The translations under genes and the position numbers were made by a program. From Butyrivibrio sp. INlla16 (lineage in GTDB: Bacteria; Bacillota; Clostridia; Lachnospirales; Lachnospiraceae): a DNA stretch of 61,874 bases. Where the stretch lies: contig NZ_FMYB01000026.1 in NCBI RefSeq assembly GCF_900104155.1, forward strand, positions 1 to 61,874. The letters are read 5' to 3'. Numbering within the stretch: the first letter of the stretch is position 1; each line of letters opens with the position of its first letter. Positions 24,554-32,417 of this stretch are shown one piece after another. The notes under the pieces are model-generated. The model was not told the DNA's origin. It saw only the letters and a program-made list of their open reading frames with translations, and did not search any database.

Positions 24554-25420
24554 TTGGAGAGAGTATTACAAGAAATAGAAGAATACCTGAAGAACCTGAT
24601 TATCCCTTACCTTATGAGTCACTTGAGCAACATGTTTGATTCTGTTAATTCAGAAGTCGGCAGCATTGCATCGGAGGTTGGAAGAACGCCTTCAGCGTTT
24701 TCGCCATCTGTGTTTGGAATGATACGCAATATCTCTGAAACAGTGATATTGCCAATAGCAGGAATAATATTGACGTTTGTTGCCTGTTATGAACTGATAC
24801 AGCTGATCATAAGCTATAACAACCTGGCGAACTTTGAGACCTGGTTCATCTTTAAATGGATCTTCAAGACTGCCATTGCAGTGGAGCTGATAACACACAC
24901 ATTTGATTTTACAATGGCGGTGTTTGATGTGGCACAGCATGTGGTGGCAAGCGCGGGAAGTCTTATCGGAGCTTCGACAGCGGTTGATGCATCAGCGCTG
25001 GCTGGTATGCAGAGCACACTTGAAGCCATGGATATCTGGAGCCTTGTGGCATTGTATTTCCAGGTTTCCATCATCATGATAATAACGCAGCTTCTTTCAA
25101 AGATAATCTTTGTGATCATATATGTGAGAATGATTGAGATATACATGTATGTCTCAATGGCTCCGATCCCATTTGCTACCTTCGGGAACAGGGAGCAGAG
25201 CACAATCGGAATGAACTATGTTAAGAGCCTTTTTGCTCTTGGCTTCCAGGGATTTCTTATCATGATCTGCGTTGGGATATATGCGATGCTCATTCAGACA
25301 CTTGCTTTCTCAAGCGATATAGTTGGCTCTTTATGGGGAGTCTTGGGATATACGATACTGCTGGCATTCTCACTGTTTAAGACAAACACAGTGGCTAAGG
25401 CGATCCTGCAGTGTCATTAA
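24554..25420 (+). CDS. VirB6/TrbL-like channel membrane protein
   Basis: A 288-residue polytopic membrane protein with about six hydrophobic stretches (ETVILPIAGIILTFVACYELI; FIFKWIFKTAIAVEL; LVALYFQVSIIMIITQLLSKIIFVII; LFALGFQGFLIMICVGIYAML; GVLGYTILLAFSLF) and a long N-terminal helix. This is the pattern of VirB6/TrbL proteins that build the inner-membrane channel. The start is TTG with GAGGAGGGG upstream. prgI and virB4 follow. Confidence 0.9.
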   Translation: MERVLQEIEEYLKNLIIPYLMSHLSNMFDSVNSEVGSIASEVGRTPSAFSPSVFGMIRNISETVILPIAGIILTFVACYELIQLIISYNNLANFETWFIFKWIFKTAIAVELITHTFDFTMAVFDVAQHVVASAGSLIGASTAVDASALAGMQSTLEAMDIWSLVALYFQVSIIMIITQLLSKIIFVIIYVRMIEIYMYVSMAPIPFATFGNREQSTIGMNYVKSLFALGFQGFLIMICVGIYAMLIQTLAFSSDIVGSLWGVLGYTILLAFSLFKTNTVAKAILQCH

Positions 25421-25445
25421 CTTTAGGGAAGGAGGAAAACCAGAA

Positions 25446-25505
25446 ATGAACAATTCAGCATGGATTTACATTTTTGGTTACTTATATGGCAGCTTCGTAC
25501 ATTAG
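25446..25505 (+). CDS. 19-residue leader peptide overlapping prgI
   Basis: GGAAGGAGGAAAACCAGAA directly precedes ATG 25446, which opens MNNSAWIYIFGYLYGSFVH and stops at 25503, 20 nt into prgI in another frame. The best ribosome site of the region thus serves this short hydrophobic frame, and prgI would be translated by re-initiation. Alternatively it is a spurious frame and a weak internal start is used. Confidence 0.4.
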   Translation: MNNSAWIYIFGYLYGSFVH

Positions 25506-25872
25506 TGTCCCCAGGGACTTAACAAAGGTAAAAAGCAAGATCTTATTTAACCTCACAAAAAGGCAGCTCATATGCTTTTCAGTGGCGGCACTCATAGGAG
25601 TTCCGTCATTTTTTCTTATAAAGAGCGTGGCTGAGGTAAACGTGGCAGTTATGGGAATGATGGTGATCATGATGCCCATCTTTTTCTTTGCCATGTATGA
25701 AAAGAACGGACGGCCTCTGGAAGTATACCTGGGGCACTTTATTGAGGCAATTTTCATAAGGCCCAAGAAGCGTCCGTACAAAACGGATAACTACTATGCA
25801 GCGCTTATGCGCCTTGCTAAAACAGAACAGGAGGTGGAGGAAATTGTTCGTGCTTCCATGGAACAGGGATAA
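25486..25872 (+). CDS. PrgI-family transfer membrane protein (VirB3-like)
   Basis: A 128-residue protein: YISVPRDLTKVKSKILFNLTKRQLICF, two membrane segments (LICFSVAALIGVPSFFLI; VAVMGMMVIMMPIFFFAMY) and a RPKKRPYKTDNYYA tail. This is the PrgI family, taken as the VirB3 equivalent that anchors VirB4. The ATG at 25486 fits the usual N-terminus; a TTG at 25474 is also possible. It overlaps virB4 by 29 nt. Confidence 0.9.
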   Translation: MAASYISVPRDLTKVKSKILFNLTKRQLICFSVAALIGVPSFFLIKSVAEVNVAVMGMMVIMMPIFFFAMYEKNGRPLEVYLGHFIEAIFIRPKKRPYKTDNYYAALMRLAKTEQEVEEIVRASMEQG

Positions 25873-28291
25873 GGAAAAAAGAGAATTTACAGTGCCGGAG
25901 GGCTTATCAAAAGAACAGCAGAAGGAAGTAAAAAGGATCATCAAGGAAGCCCAGAAAAATGACGGCACTCCAAGGACTGCACAGCAGACAATTACTTTTG
26001 ACAGGATGTTTCCTGATGGCATCTGCAGAGTGGGGGATGATTATTATACCAAGACCATCCAGTTCCAGGATATCAATTATCAGCTTGCACAGCAGGAGGA
26101 TAAGATGGAGATATTCGAGGAATGGTGCAGCTTCCTTAACTTCTTTGACAGCTCAGTGCATTTCCAGCTTTCATTCATGAACTTCGCTACGGAGATTGAG
26201 GATTTTGAGAAAAAGATAGCGATAGACCATCAGAACGACGGCTTCAATGAAGTAAGGGATGAGTATTCCGGAGTTCTTTTAAAGAACATGCAGGCTGGTA
26301 ACAACGGTCTTACAAAAGTAAAATACATAAGCTTCGGGATCCATGCTGATTCCATGAAGTCAGCAAAACCCCGTCTGGTCCATATCGAGATGGATATCTT
26401 AAACAACTTTAAGAGGCTGGGAGTAAGAGCTGAAACGCTTGATGGAGAGCAGAGACTTGAGCTTATGCACAGGCAGATGCACATGGGAGATAATGCGAAG
26501 TTCCACTTTGACTGGAAGTACCTTGTGCAGTCGGGACTTTCTGTAAAAGATTTCATCGCGCCAAGTTCATTTGAGTTTCCAACAGGAAGATATTTCAAGA
26601 TGGGCGATACCTGGTGTGCCATGAGCTTTCTTTCAATCGATGCATCAGATATCAGCGATAGGATGCTTGCAGATTTCCTTGGCATGGAGTCCAGCCAGAT
26701 CGTTACAATGCATCTTCAGTCCGTGGATCAGAACGAAGCCATAAAGACTGTAAAGCATACGATCACTGAGCTCGACCGCTCCAAGATCGAGGAGCAGAAA
26801 AAGGCAGTGCGTGCCGGATATGATATCGACATCATCCCTTCTGACCTTGCTACTTATGGCAAGGATGCAAAAGACCTGCTAAAAGAGCTCCAGTCCCAGA
26901 ACGAGAGAATGTTCCTTCTGACATTTATTATCATGAATACCGGAAGAACAAAGCAGGAACTGGAAAACAATATATTTCAGGCATCTTCAATAGCTCAGAA
27001 ACATTCATGTAATCTGGTGCGTCTCGACTTCCAGCAGGAGCAGGGACTTGTAAGTACCCTTCCTCTTGCCTATAACGAAGTTGATATCCAGCGCGGCATG
27101 ACTACTTCAAGTACAGCGATCTTTGTGCCGTTTACGACTCAGGAGCTGTTCCAGGATCACAAGGGTGCTCTATATTATGGACTCAATGCACTTTCAAACA
27201 ATCTTATCATGGTTGACAGAAAGCTACTTAAGAACCCTAACGGCCTTATACTTGGTACTCCCGGTTCCGGTAAGTCTTTTGCAGCTAAAAGAGAAATCGC
27301 AAATGCATTCCTCGTAACTGACGATGATATCATCATCACTGATCCGGAAAATGAATATCGTGCAATGGTGGAATATCTTGGCGGACAGGTGGTAAGGATA
27401 AGTCCTACCTCTGACCAGTACGTCAATCCAATGGATATCACCATGAATTATTCTGAGGATGATAATCCTGTAATGCTGAAGGTTGATTTTATCCTGTCCC
27501 TATGCGAACTCATCATGGGCTGTAAGGACGGACTTCCGCCTACAGAAAGAACAGTCATCGACAGATGTGTAAGGTTAGTATACAGGAAATATCTGGAGGA
27601 TCCAAGACCGGAGAACATCCCGATACTGGAAGATCTCTATAACCTTCTTTTGCAGCAGGAAGAGCCGGAGGCTAAGTATGTAGCCACAGCTCTTGAAATA
27701 TATGTATCAGGATCCCTCAACGTCTTTAACCACAGGACCAACGTGGAACTTCATAACCGTCTGGTATGCTTCGATATCAAAGACCTGGGCAAGCAGCTTA
27801 AGAAGATAGGCATGCTCATTATTGAGGATCAGGTCTGGTGCAGGGTTTCGGAGAACAGGGAAGCAGGAAAGTCCACAAGATACTATATGGACGAGCTACA
27901 CCTTCTTTTACGCGAGGAACAGACTGCAGCATACACTGTAGAAATCTGGAAGCGCTTCAGAAAGTGGGGCGGTATGCCGACAGGCATAACTCAGAACGTA
28001 AAAGACCTTTTGGCATCAAGGGAAGTAGAGAATATATTTGAAAATTCCGACTTCATTCTTATGCTTAATCAGGCCATAGGGGACAGGGCAATCCTGGCGA
28101 AACAGCTCAACATAAGTCCGCATCAGCTCTCATATGTGACACATTCGGGAGAAGGTGAAGGACTTATTTTTTATGGCAACGTTATACTGCCGTTTATCGA
28201 CAGATTCCCGAAGGATACCAAGCTCTATGAAGTTATCAACACCAAGTTCATAGAGCAGAATAAAGTGGCAGATGAAACAACCGGTGCATGA
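25844..28291 (+). CDS. virB4: VirB4-type secretion ATPase
   Basis: An ~815-residue VirB4/TraE ATPase: N-terminal domain with DGICRVGDDYYTKTIQFQDINY, Walker A LGTPGSGKSF (about 470-478), ITDPENEYRAMVE, Walker B RYYMDELHLLL (near 680) and a GITQNVKDLLASREVENIFENSDF sensor region. It energises channel assembly at the inner membrane. The frame is open from 25796, but AGGAGGTGGAGG points to the TTG at 25844. The gene is intact; the operon downstream is not. Confidence 0.95.
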   Translation: MFVLPWNRDKEKREFTVPEGLSKEQQKEVKRIIKEAQKNDGTPRTAQQTITFDRMFPDGICRVGDDYYTKTIQFQDINYQLAQQEDKMEIFEEWCSFLNFFDSSVHFQLSFMNFATEIEDFEKKIAIDHQNDGFNEVRDEYSGVLLKNMQAGNNGLTKVKYISFGIHADSMKSAKPRLVHIEMDILNNFKRLGVRAETLDGEQRLELMHRQMHMGDNAKFHFDWKYLVQSGLSVKDFIAPSSFEFPTGRYFKMGDTWCAMSFLSIDASDISDRMLADFLGMESSQIVTMHLQSVDQNEAIKTVKHTITELDRSKIEEQKKAVRAGYDIDIIPSDLATYGKDAKDLLKELQSQNERMFLLTFIIMNTGRTKQELENNIFQASSIAQKHSCNLVRLDFQQEQGLVSTLPLAYNEVDIQRGMTTSSTAIFVPFTTQELFQDHKGALYYGLNALSNNLIMVDRKLLKNPNGLILGTPGSGKSFAAKREIANAFLVTDDDIIITDPENEYRAMVEYLGGQVVRISPTSDQYVNPMDITMNYSEDDNPVMLKVDFILSLCELIMGCKDGLPPTERTVIDRCVRLVYRKYLEDPRPENIPILEDLYNLLLQQEEPEAKYVATALEIYVSGSLNVFNHRTNVELHNRLVCFDIKDLGKQLKKIGMLIIEDQVWCRVSENREAGKSTRYYMDELHLLLREEQTAAYTVEIWKRFRKWGGMPTGITQNVKDLLASREVENIFENSDFILMLNQAIGDRAILAKQLNISPHQLSYVTHSGEGEGLIFYGNVILPFIDRFPKDTKLYEVINTKFIEQNKVADETTGA

Positions 28292-28318
28292 GCACTGTAA
28301 ATCGAGAGGAGAAGTTAA

Positions 28319-29086
28319 ATGGATGAGGGATTATACACAAGAATTCCTTCCACGGATAAGGGGACAACCCCGGAGGGAGTGCAAACAGGAAGACTTAAGA
28401 CCTATGGCAGGAAGCTGAAGAATAAGACAAGTGCCAGTAAGTATTATGGAGAGAAGATGGAAAAAAGACAGGGCGTAGATTATATTTTTGCCACACCTCA
28501 TAGCATGGCTTTCAATCATGATGCCGACAAGGTTAAAAGAGCTTTCGAGGAACTGAGCAAGGCTGTGTATGCGGCCAGAGTTGACGTACATATTGATCTT
28601 GGATGTGAAATGTTCTGCCATCCGGGAAATGTATTAAACTGTATTAGTAAGCTAAAAGATGGGATTTATCCCTCATTTGGACAGTATGTGCTCACAGAGT
28701 TACCAACATATGGAATAGGCCTCAAGGATGCTCTTTTCTGTGTTAATAAATTACGCGAAGAGGGTTATACACCAGTGCTGGCCCATGTTGAAAGGTATGA
28801 GTTTACTGACGTTGAGAGTATTTCTTTTCTAAAGGAAAAGGGAGCTCTAGTACAGATAAATGCGTATAGCTTAAGCAAAATGGAATCAGCTTCAACGAGG
28901 AAGATTGCTACGGAACTTGTCAAATTTGGGCTTGTGGATTTCATAGGAAGCGATGCTCATAGGCTGGATCATAGGCCGCCTATGATAGAAGAGGGGGTCA
29001 GAAAGCTCTTAGAGCTTACTTCAGAAGAGCAGGCAATGTGGATCCTGGCAGGGAATCCCAAAGAGAGACTATTGCGAGGCTGTTGA
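28319..29086 (+). CDS. Chimeric ORF: transfer-gene N-terminus fused to PHP phosphatase remnant
   Basis: Residues 1 to ~50 (DEGLYTRIPSTDKGTTPEG, LKTYGRKLKNKTSASKYYG) look like the start of the lysozyme/CHAP-type protein that follows virB4 in such operons. From GVDYIFATPHS on, it is a CpsB/YwqE-type PHP protein-tyrosine phosphatase with LGCEMFC, VLAHVERY and GSDAHRLDHRPP. The N-terminal DIHSH-type metal motif of that family is absent. A deletion has apparently joined the two genes near 28460-28475, removing the end of the transfer operon. The PHP enzyme is probably inactive. GAGGAGAAGTTAA precedes the start. Confidence 0.7.
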   Translation: MDEGLYTRIPSTDKGTTPEGVQTGRLKTYGRKLKNKTSASKYYGEKMEKRQGVDYIFATPHSMAFNHDADKVKRAFEELSKAVYAARVDVHIDLGCEMFCHPGNVLNCISKLKDGIYPSFGQYVLTELPTYGIGLKDALFCVNKLREEGYTPVLAHVERYEFTDVESISFLKEKGALVQINAYSLSKMESASTRKIATELVKFGLVDFIGSDAHRLDHRPPMIEEGVRKLLELTSEEQAMWILAGNPKERLLRGC

Positions 29087-29111
29087 TTATAGATAGGATG
29101 GAGGAAATGAC

Positions 29112-29897
29112 ATGGCGGTAAAAGGAGCAGTTTTAGGCGATATACTTGGAGCACAGTTTGAGTTTGACAGGCCAAAGGATCTCGACTGGAAGAATGTACC
29201 TCTGGCAGAAGGCGATGCAATTGGTTTCACAGATGATACAGTAATGACTCTGGCAATAAAGAAAGCGTTGAAGACCGGAGCAGATCTGGTTGAGACCATG
29301 GTATCTATTGGCCGCGAGTATCCATTTGCCGGTTATGGCGGGAGGTTTTTCAACTGGATAAATGGGAATAACCATGAGCCTTACAACAGCTGGGGCAATG
29401 GCTCAGCAATGAGAGCATCCTTTGTGGGAGAGTTCTATGAGGACTACGACGAGATGCAGAAGATGGCTGAGGCCACAGCAGTTGTTTCACACAATCATCC
29501 TGAAGGAATCAAGGGAGCAGTTGTTACCGCAACCTGCATATGGATGGCAAAGCACGGTAAGAGCAAGCAGGAGATCTGCGATTACGTTCTGGAACAGTAC
29601 CCGAAGGACGATTACGAGTACAGCATTGCCTACAGCCTTGATGAGATCAGACCTCGCTATAAATGGAATGAGAGCTGCCAGGGCTCAGTACCTGCAGCCA
29701 TGAGATGTTTCTACGAGAGCAGTGACTATGAAAGCTTCATCCGAAATGTCTTTTCCCTGGAATGTGATTCTGATACCTTCGGAGCAATCGCTGGTGGCGT
29801 AGCAGAAGAGTTCTATGGCGGATTTGGAAGCGTTGATGCGGAAGGTTTACTGAAGAAGTATCTGACACCGGATTTGTATGAAATACTGATGATGTAA
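29112..29897 (+). CDS. ADP-ribosylglycohydrolase (DraG family)
   Basis: A 261-residue protein with the DraG/ARH fold: AVLGDILGAQFEF, the metal motif GFTDDTVM (about 38-45), the GYGGRFFNW segment, NGSAMRASF, AVVSHNHPEGIKGA and the second metal motif CDSDTFGAIAGGV (near 218-230). It removes ADP-ribose from modified proteins or nucleic acids. TGGAGGAAATGAC precedes the ATG; a terminator follows. No partner ADP-ribosyltransferase is visible nearby. Confidence 0.92.
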   Translation: MAVKGAVLGDILGAQFEFDRPKDLDWKNVPLAEGDAIGFTDDTVMTLAIKKALKTGADLVETMVSIGREYPFAGYGGRFFNWINGNNHEPYNSWGNGSAMRASFVGEFYEDYDEMQKMAEATAVVSHNHPEGIKGAVVTATCIWMAKHGKSKQEICDYVLEQYPKDDYEYSIAYSLDEIRPRYKWNESCQGSVPAAMRCFYESSDYESFIRNVFSLECDSDTFGAIAGGVAEEFYGGFGSVDAEGLLKKYLTPDLYEILMM

Positions 29898-29904
29898 TGA
29901 GCGA

Positions 29905-29935
29905 GAGCTGGGATAATGTTCCTGGCTCTTTTTCG
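29905..29935 (+). terminator. Rho-independent terminator
   Basis: GAGCTGGG (29905-29912) pairs with CCTGGCTC (29921-29928), then TTTTTC. Confidence 0.75.
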
Positions 29936-29995
29936 GTATAGGAAAAGCACATGTTTGGTATATAATAGTGGTATCTGTTTTCAAGGAGAAAAGCT

Positions 29996-30334
29996 ATGGT
30001 TGGAGGATATAAGGTTATAACCTTGTGTGGTAGTACGCGTTTTAAGGAGGAGTTCATGGAAACTCAAAAGCGGCTTACTCTGCAGGGTAATATTGTTATA
30101 AGCGTCGGACTGTTCGGCCACTCCGGTGATAATGAGGTCTGGGAGAACATGGACGAAGGAACCCAGACAAAGACTAAGGAAATGCTAGATGATATCCACA
30201 AACGGAAGATTGACATGAGCGATGGTATCTACGTTATCAACGTTGGAGGTTATATTGGCAGCAGCACAAAGTCAGAGATTGCTTATGCTCTTGAGCATGG
30301 AAAGACTGTAGAATATCTGGAGCTGGTTGATTAA
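29996..30334 (+). CDS. Nucleoside 2-deoxyribosyltransferase-like protein
   Basis: A 112-residue Rossmann-like protein: VITLCGSTRFKEEFMETQKRL at the N-terminus, then KRKIDMSDGIYVINVGGYIGSSTKSEIAYALEHGKTVEYLE. The GSSTxxEI-YA-xxGK end is shared with nucleoside deoxyribosyltransferases and related nucleotide-binding proteins. Activity is not certain. CAAGGAGAAAAGCT precedes the start and a TATAAT lies about 35 bp upstream. Confidence 0.75.
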   Translation: MVGGYKVITLCGSTRFKEEFMETQKRLTLQGNIVISVGLFGHSGDNEVWENMDEGTQTKTKEMLDDIHKRKIDMSDGIYVINVGGYIGSSTKSEIAYALEHGKTVEYLELVD

Positions 30335-30335
30335 G

Positions 30336-30899
30336 ATGAAAAAACTGAAAATAACTTTTAATTCTCCCGTAGTACTGGGATTTATATTTTTAAGTCTGGC
30401 AGTGTTGATTCTGGGATTTGCCACATTGGGCAAAAGCAATGAGCTTTTGTTCATGACATATCATTCTTCATTAGCAAATCCGCTGACTTATGTGAGATTC
30501 TTTACTCATGTTCTTGGACATAGTGGATGGGAGCATTATATTGGCAATGCATCATATATTCTTTTGCTTGGTCCAATGCTTGAGGAAAAGTACGGAAGCA
30601 AGAGGATTGTAGAGGTCATACTTATTACTGCACTTGTAACCGGGCTTGTAAACTATTTCCTATTTTGGAACGTGGCTTTATGTGGAGCCAGTGGAGTGGT
30701 TTTTGCATTTATTCTATTAACATCCTTTACCAGCTTCAAGAACGGCGAGATTCCGCTGACATTTATACTGGTGACGATAGTCTTCATAGGGCAGCAGGTG
30801 TACGAGGGACTGTTCCTGCAGGATAACATATCAAATCTGTCACATATTATTGGCGGTGTTATCGGCGCTGTTGTGGGATATAGACTTAATAAGAAGTGA
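30336..30899 (+). CDS. Rhomboid-family intramembrane serine protease
   Basis: A ~187-residue six-helix membrane protein. Rhomboid marks: FTHVLGHSGWEHYIGNASYILLLG, the catalytic serine in LCGASGVVFAF (near 117) and the histidine in LSHIIGGVIGAVVGY (near 168). The ATG at 30336 follows the upstream stop; a TTG at 30327 overlaps it. Rhomboids cleave membrane proteins within the bilayer; the substrate is unknown. Confidence 0.9.
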   Translation: MKKLKITFNSPVVLGFIFLSLAVLILGFATLGKSNELLFMTYHSSLANPLTYVRFFTHVLGHSGWEHYIGNASYILLLGPMLEEKYGSKRIVEVILITALVTGLVNYFLFWNVALCGASGVVFAFILLTSFTSFKNGEIPLTFILVTIVFIGQQVYEGLFLQDNISNLSHIIGGVIGAVVGYRLNKK

Positions 30900-30905
30900 G
30901 ACTAA

Positions 30906-31256
30906 GTGGAGCAACAAATGGAGTTTGATAAGGATGATTATATCGAGAAGTATAAATTAGAAGAGATGGAGGGAGTTCTTTCTCACATCAGAGGGCTAAA
31001 AGATCACGAGGAAGAGGATATTACGAAAGATCTGTTTGACGAGTATCCGGATTATATAAGCGACGATGTTCAACAGGTCTTATTTCACAGGACGGCAAGG
31101 AAAAAGTATGTAACAGCCCTTTGGAAAGATGGTTTTGAAGTAATCAATGTGTCGAGAGCATTCAGCAATTTGGAGCCAATAACCTTGGAGGAGTGTGTTG
31201 CAGCTTTTGTCTATGAGCCTGAGGCAATTGAAGATCTGACTCACTTGATGGATTGA
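30906..31256 (+). CDS. Acidic protein of unknown function
   Basis: A 116-residue acidic protein, possibly starting at the ATG 30918 behind GTGGAG. It is helical with DITKDLFDEYPDYISDDV and an ITLEECVAAFVYEPEAIEDL tail. I do not recognise the family. It follows the rhomboid gene by 6 bp and is followed at 13 bp by the next gene, so it is part of a small operon. Confidence 0.65.
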   Translation: MEQQMEFDKDDYIEKYKLEEMEGVLSHIRGLKDHEEEDITKDLFDEYPDYISDDVQQVLFHRTARKKYVTALWKDGFEVINVSRAFSNLEPITLEECVAAFVYEPEAIEDLTHLMD

Positions 31257-31269
31257 AAGAGCGGCAATC

Positions 31270-31851
31270 ATGTATAAGATCGAAACATTTATTCCTAAAG
31301 AATCCCTTCAGGTCATTCGACAGGCGTTATTGGAAGTGGATGCAGGTCATATAGGAAATTACCGGGGATGCTTGTCATATTATCCTGTTACCGGCGTATG
31401 GTTTTCTGAGGAAGGCTCTAATCCTACGATTGGCAGGCAAGGTGAGTGGAGTGAAGAACCGGAACTAAAGGTGGAAGTAAATGTTGAGGATGCCAACAAG
31501 GATAGAACTGTAGAGGCAATTCGGCGATTTCATCCATATGAGGAACCGGTAATCAACGTAATCAAGCTGGATACTGGTGATAGCGCAGCTTTTAAGCGTA
31601 TTAAGGAAATGGAGACAATCCTTGATACAGCTTTGCAGAAACTGGGTGCAGAAGATATTGAAGAGTTGAAGGCGTATCAGCCTGAGATAGATAGGCTTGC
31701 AGCATATTATAGCAGCCAGGACTGGAAAGATGACTTTGCTCTGGATGAAGCCGGAAAGCTCCCGGCAGATTTGAAGAGAGGTGTGCTGTCAGAGGATGGC
31801 ATTTACAATATGCTGGAGAGATACAAGGAATTGCTGGATTCCATAGACTAA
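31270..31851 (+). CDS. Fusion of YqfO/NIF3-insert (CutA-like) domain with DUF4298
   Basis: Residues 1-105 match the inserted domain of NIF3/YqfO proteins: FIPKESLQVIRQALLEVDAG, HIGNYRGCLSYYPVTGVW, GSNPTIGRQGEW, VEAIRRFHPYEEPVINV. Residues ~110-193 match DUF4298: RIKEMETILDTAL, YSSQDWKDDFALDEAGKLP, LKRGVLSEDGIYNMLER. The two domains are normally separate proteins. The YqfO part has a trimeric, nucleotide- or metal-sensing-like fold, but no function is established for the fusion. Confidence 0.75.
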   Translation: MYKIETFIPKESLQVIRQALLEVDAGHIGNYRGCLSYYPVTGVWFSEEGSNPTIGRQGEWSEEPELKVEVNVEDANKDRTVEAIRRFHPYEEPVINVIKLDTGDSAAFKRIKEMETILDTALQKLGAEDIEELKAYQPEIDRLAAYYSSQDWKDDFALDEAGKLPADLKRGVLSEDGIYNMLERYKELLDSID

Positions 31852-31859
31852 AAAAGTAT

Positions 31860-31905
31860 GTGGGCTCTATCGCTTTGTATGGCGGTAGAGCTCTTTTTCC
31901 AATAT
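31860..31905 (+). terminator. Rho-independent terminator
   Basis: GGGCTCTATCGC and GGCGGTAGAGCTC pair around TTTGTAT, followed by TTTTTCC. A TATAAT for the next gene lies just after it. Confidence 0.7.
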
Positions 31906-31952
31906 AATAGAGGGAGCTAATTGCGAACAATACGTTTTGTGGGAGAGTGTTT

Positions 31953-32408
31953 ATGAGTAATGCAGTAATAATCTATGCTTCAACCCATCATGGAAATACC
32001 AAGAAGGTCGTTGAGGCTATTGCAAAAGAGTTTGATGTGGAGCTGGTGGATGCAACACAGGTTCACGAGAAGGATCTGACCGGATATGATCTTATCGGTT
32101 TTGCTTCCGGCATTTACGCAGCGCAGTTCCATCAGCAGATAAAGAACTTTGCCCAGGTAAATCTTCCTCAGAATAAGAAGATCTTTTTTATCATGACAAG
32201 TGCCATGAACAAGGATTTCACCAAGTCTATGGCGGATTCCATCAAGGGCAAGAAGGCTGAGATTGTCGGCAAGTTTACCTGTCATGGTTACAACACATTC
32301 GGTCCATTTAAGCTTGTTGGGGGTACCAGCAAGGGTCATCCGGATGAGAATGACTTAAAGGATGCAGTCGAGTTTTACAGAACTCTTGTAAGAGTTGGAA
32401 AAGCCTGA
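31953..32408 (+). CDS. Flavodoxin
   Basis: A 151-residue flavodoxin. The FMN phosphate loop is STHHGNTKKV (about 8-17), followed by LIGFASGIYAAQFHQQIKNF and a PQNKKIFFIMTSAMNK strand. The ATG at 31953 has GGGAGAG upstream. Short-chain flavodoxins carry low-potential electrons in anaerobes. It precedes the helicase gene by 9 bp and may be co-transcribed. Confidence 0.9.
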   Translation: MSNAVIIYASTHHGNTKKVVEAIAKEFDVELVDATQVHEKDLTGYDLIGFASGIYAAQFHQQIKNFAQVNLPQNKKIFFIMTSAMNKDFTKSMADSIKGKKAEIVGKFTCHGYNTFGPFKLVGGTSKGHPDENDLKDAVEFYRTLVRVGKA

Positions 32409-32417
32409 TCATTTGCC

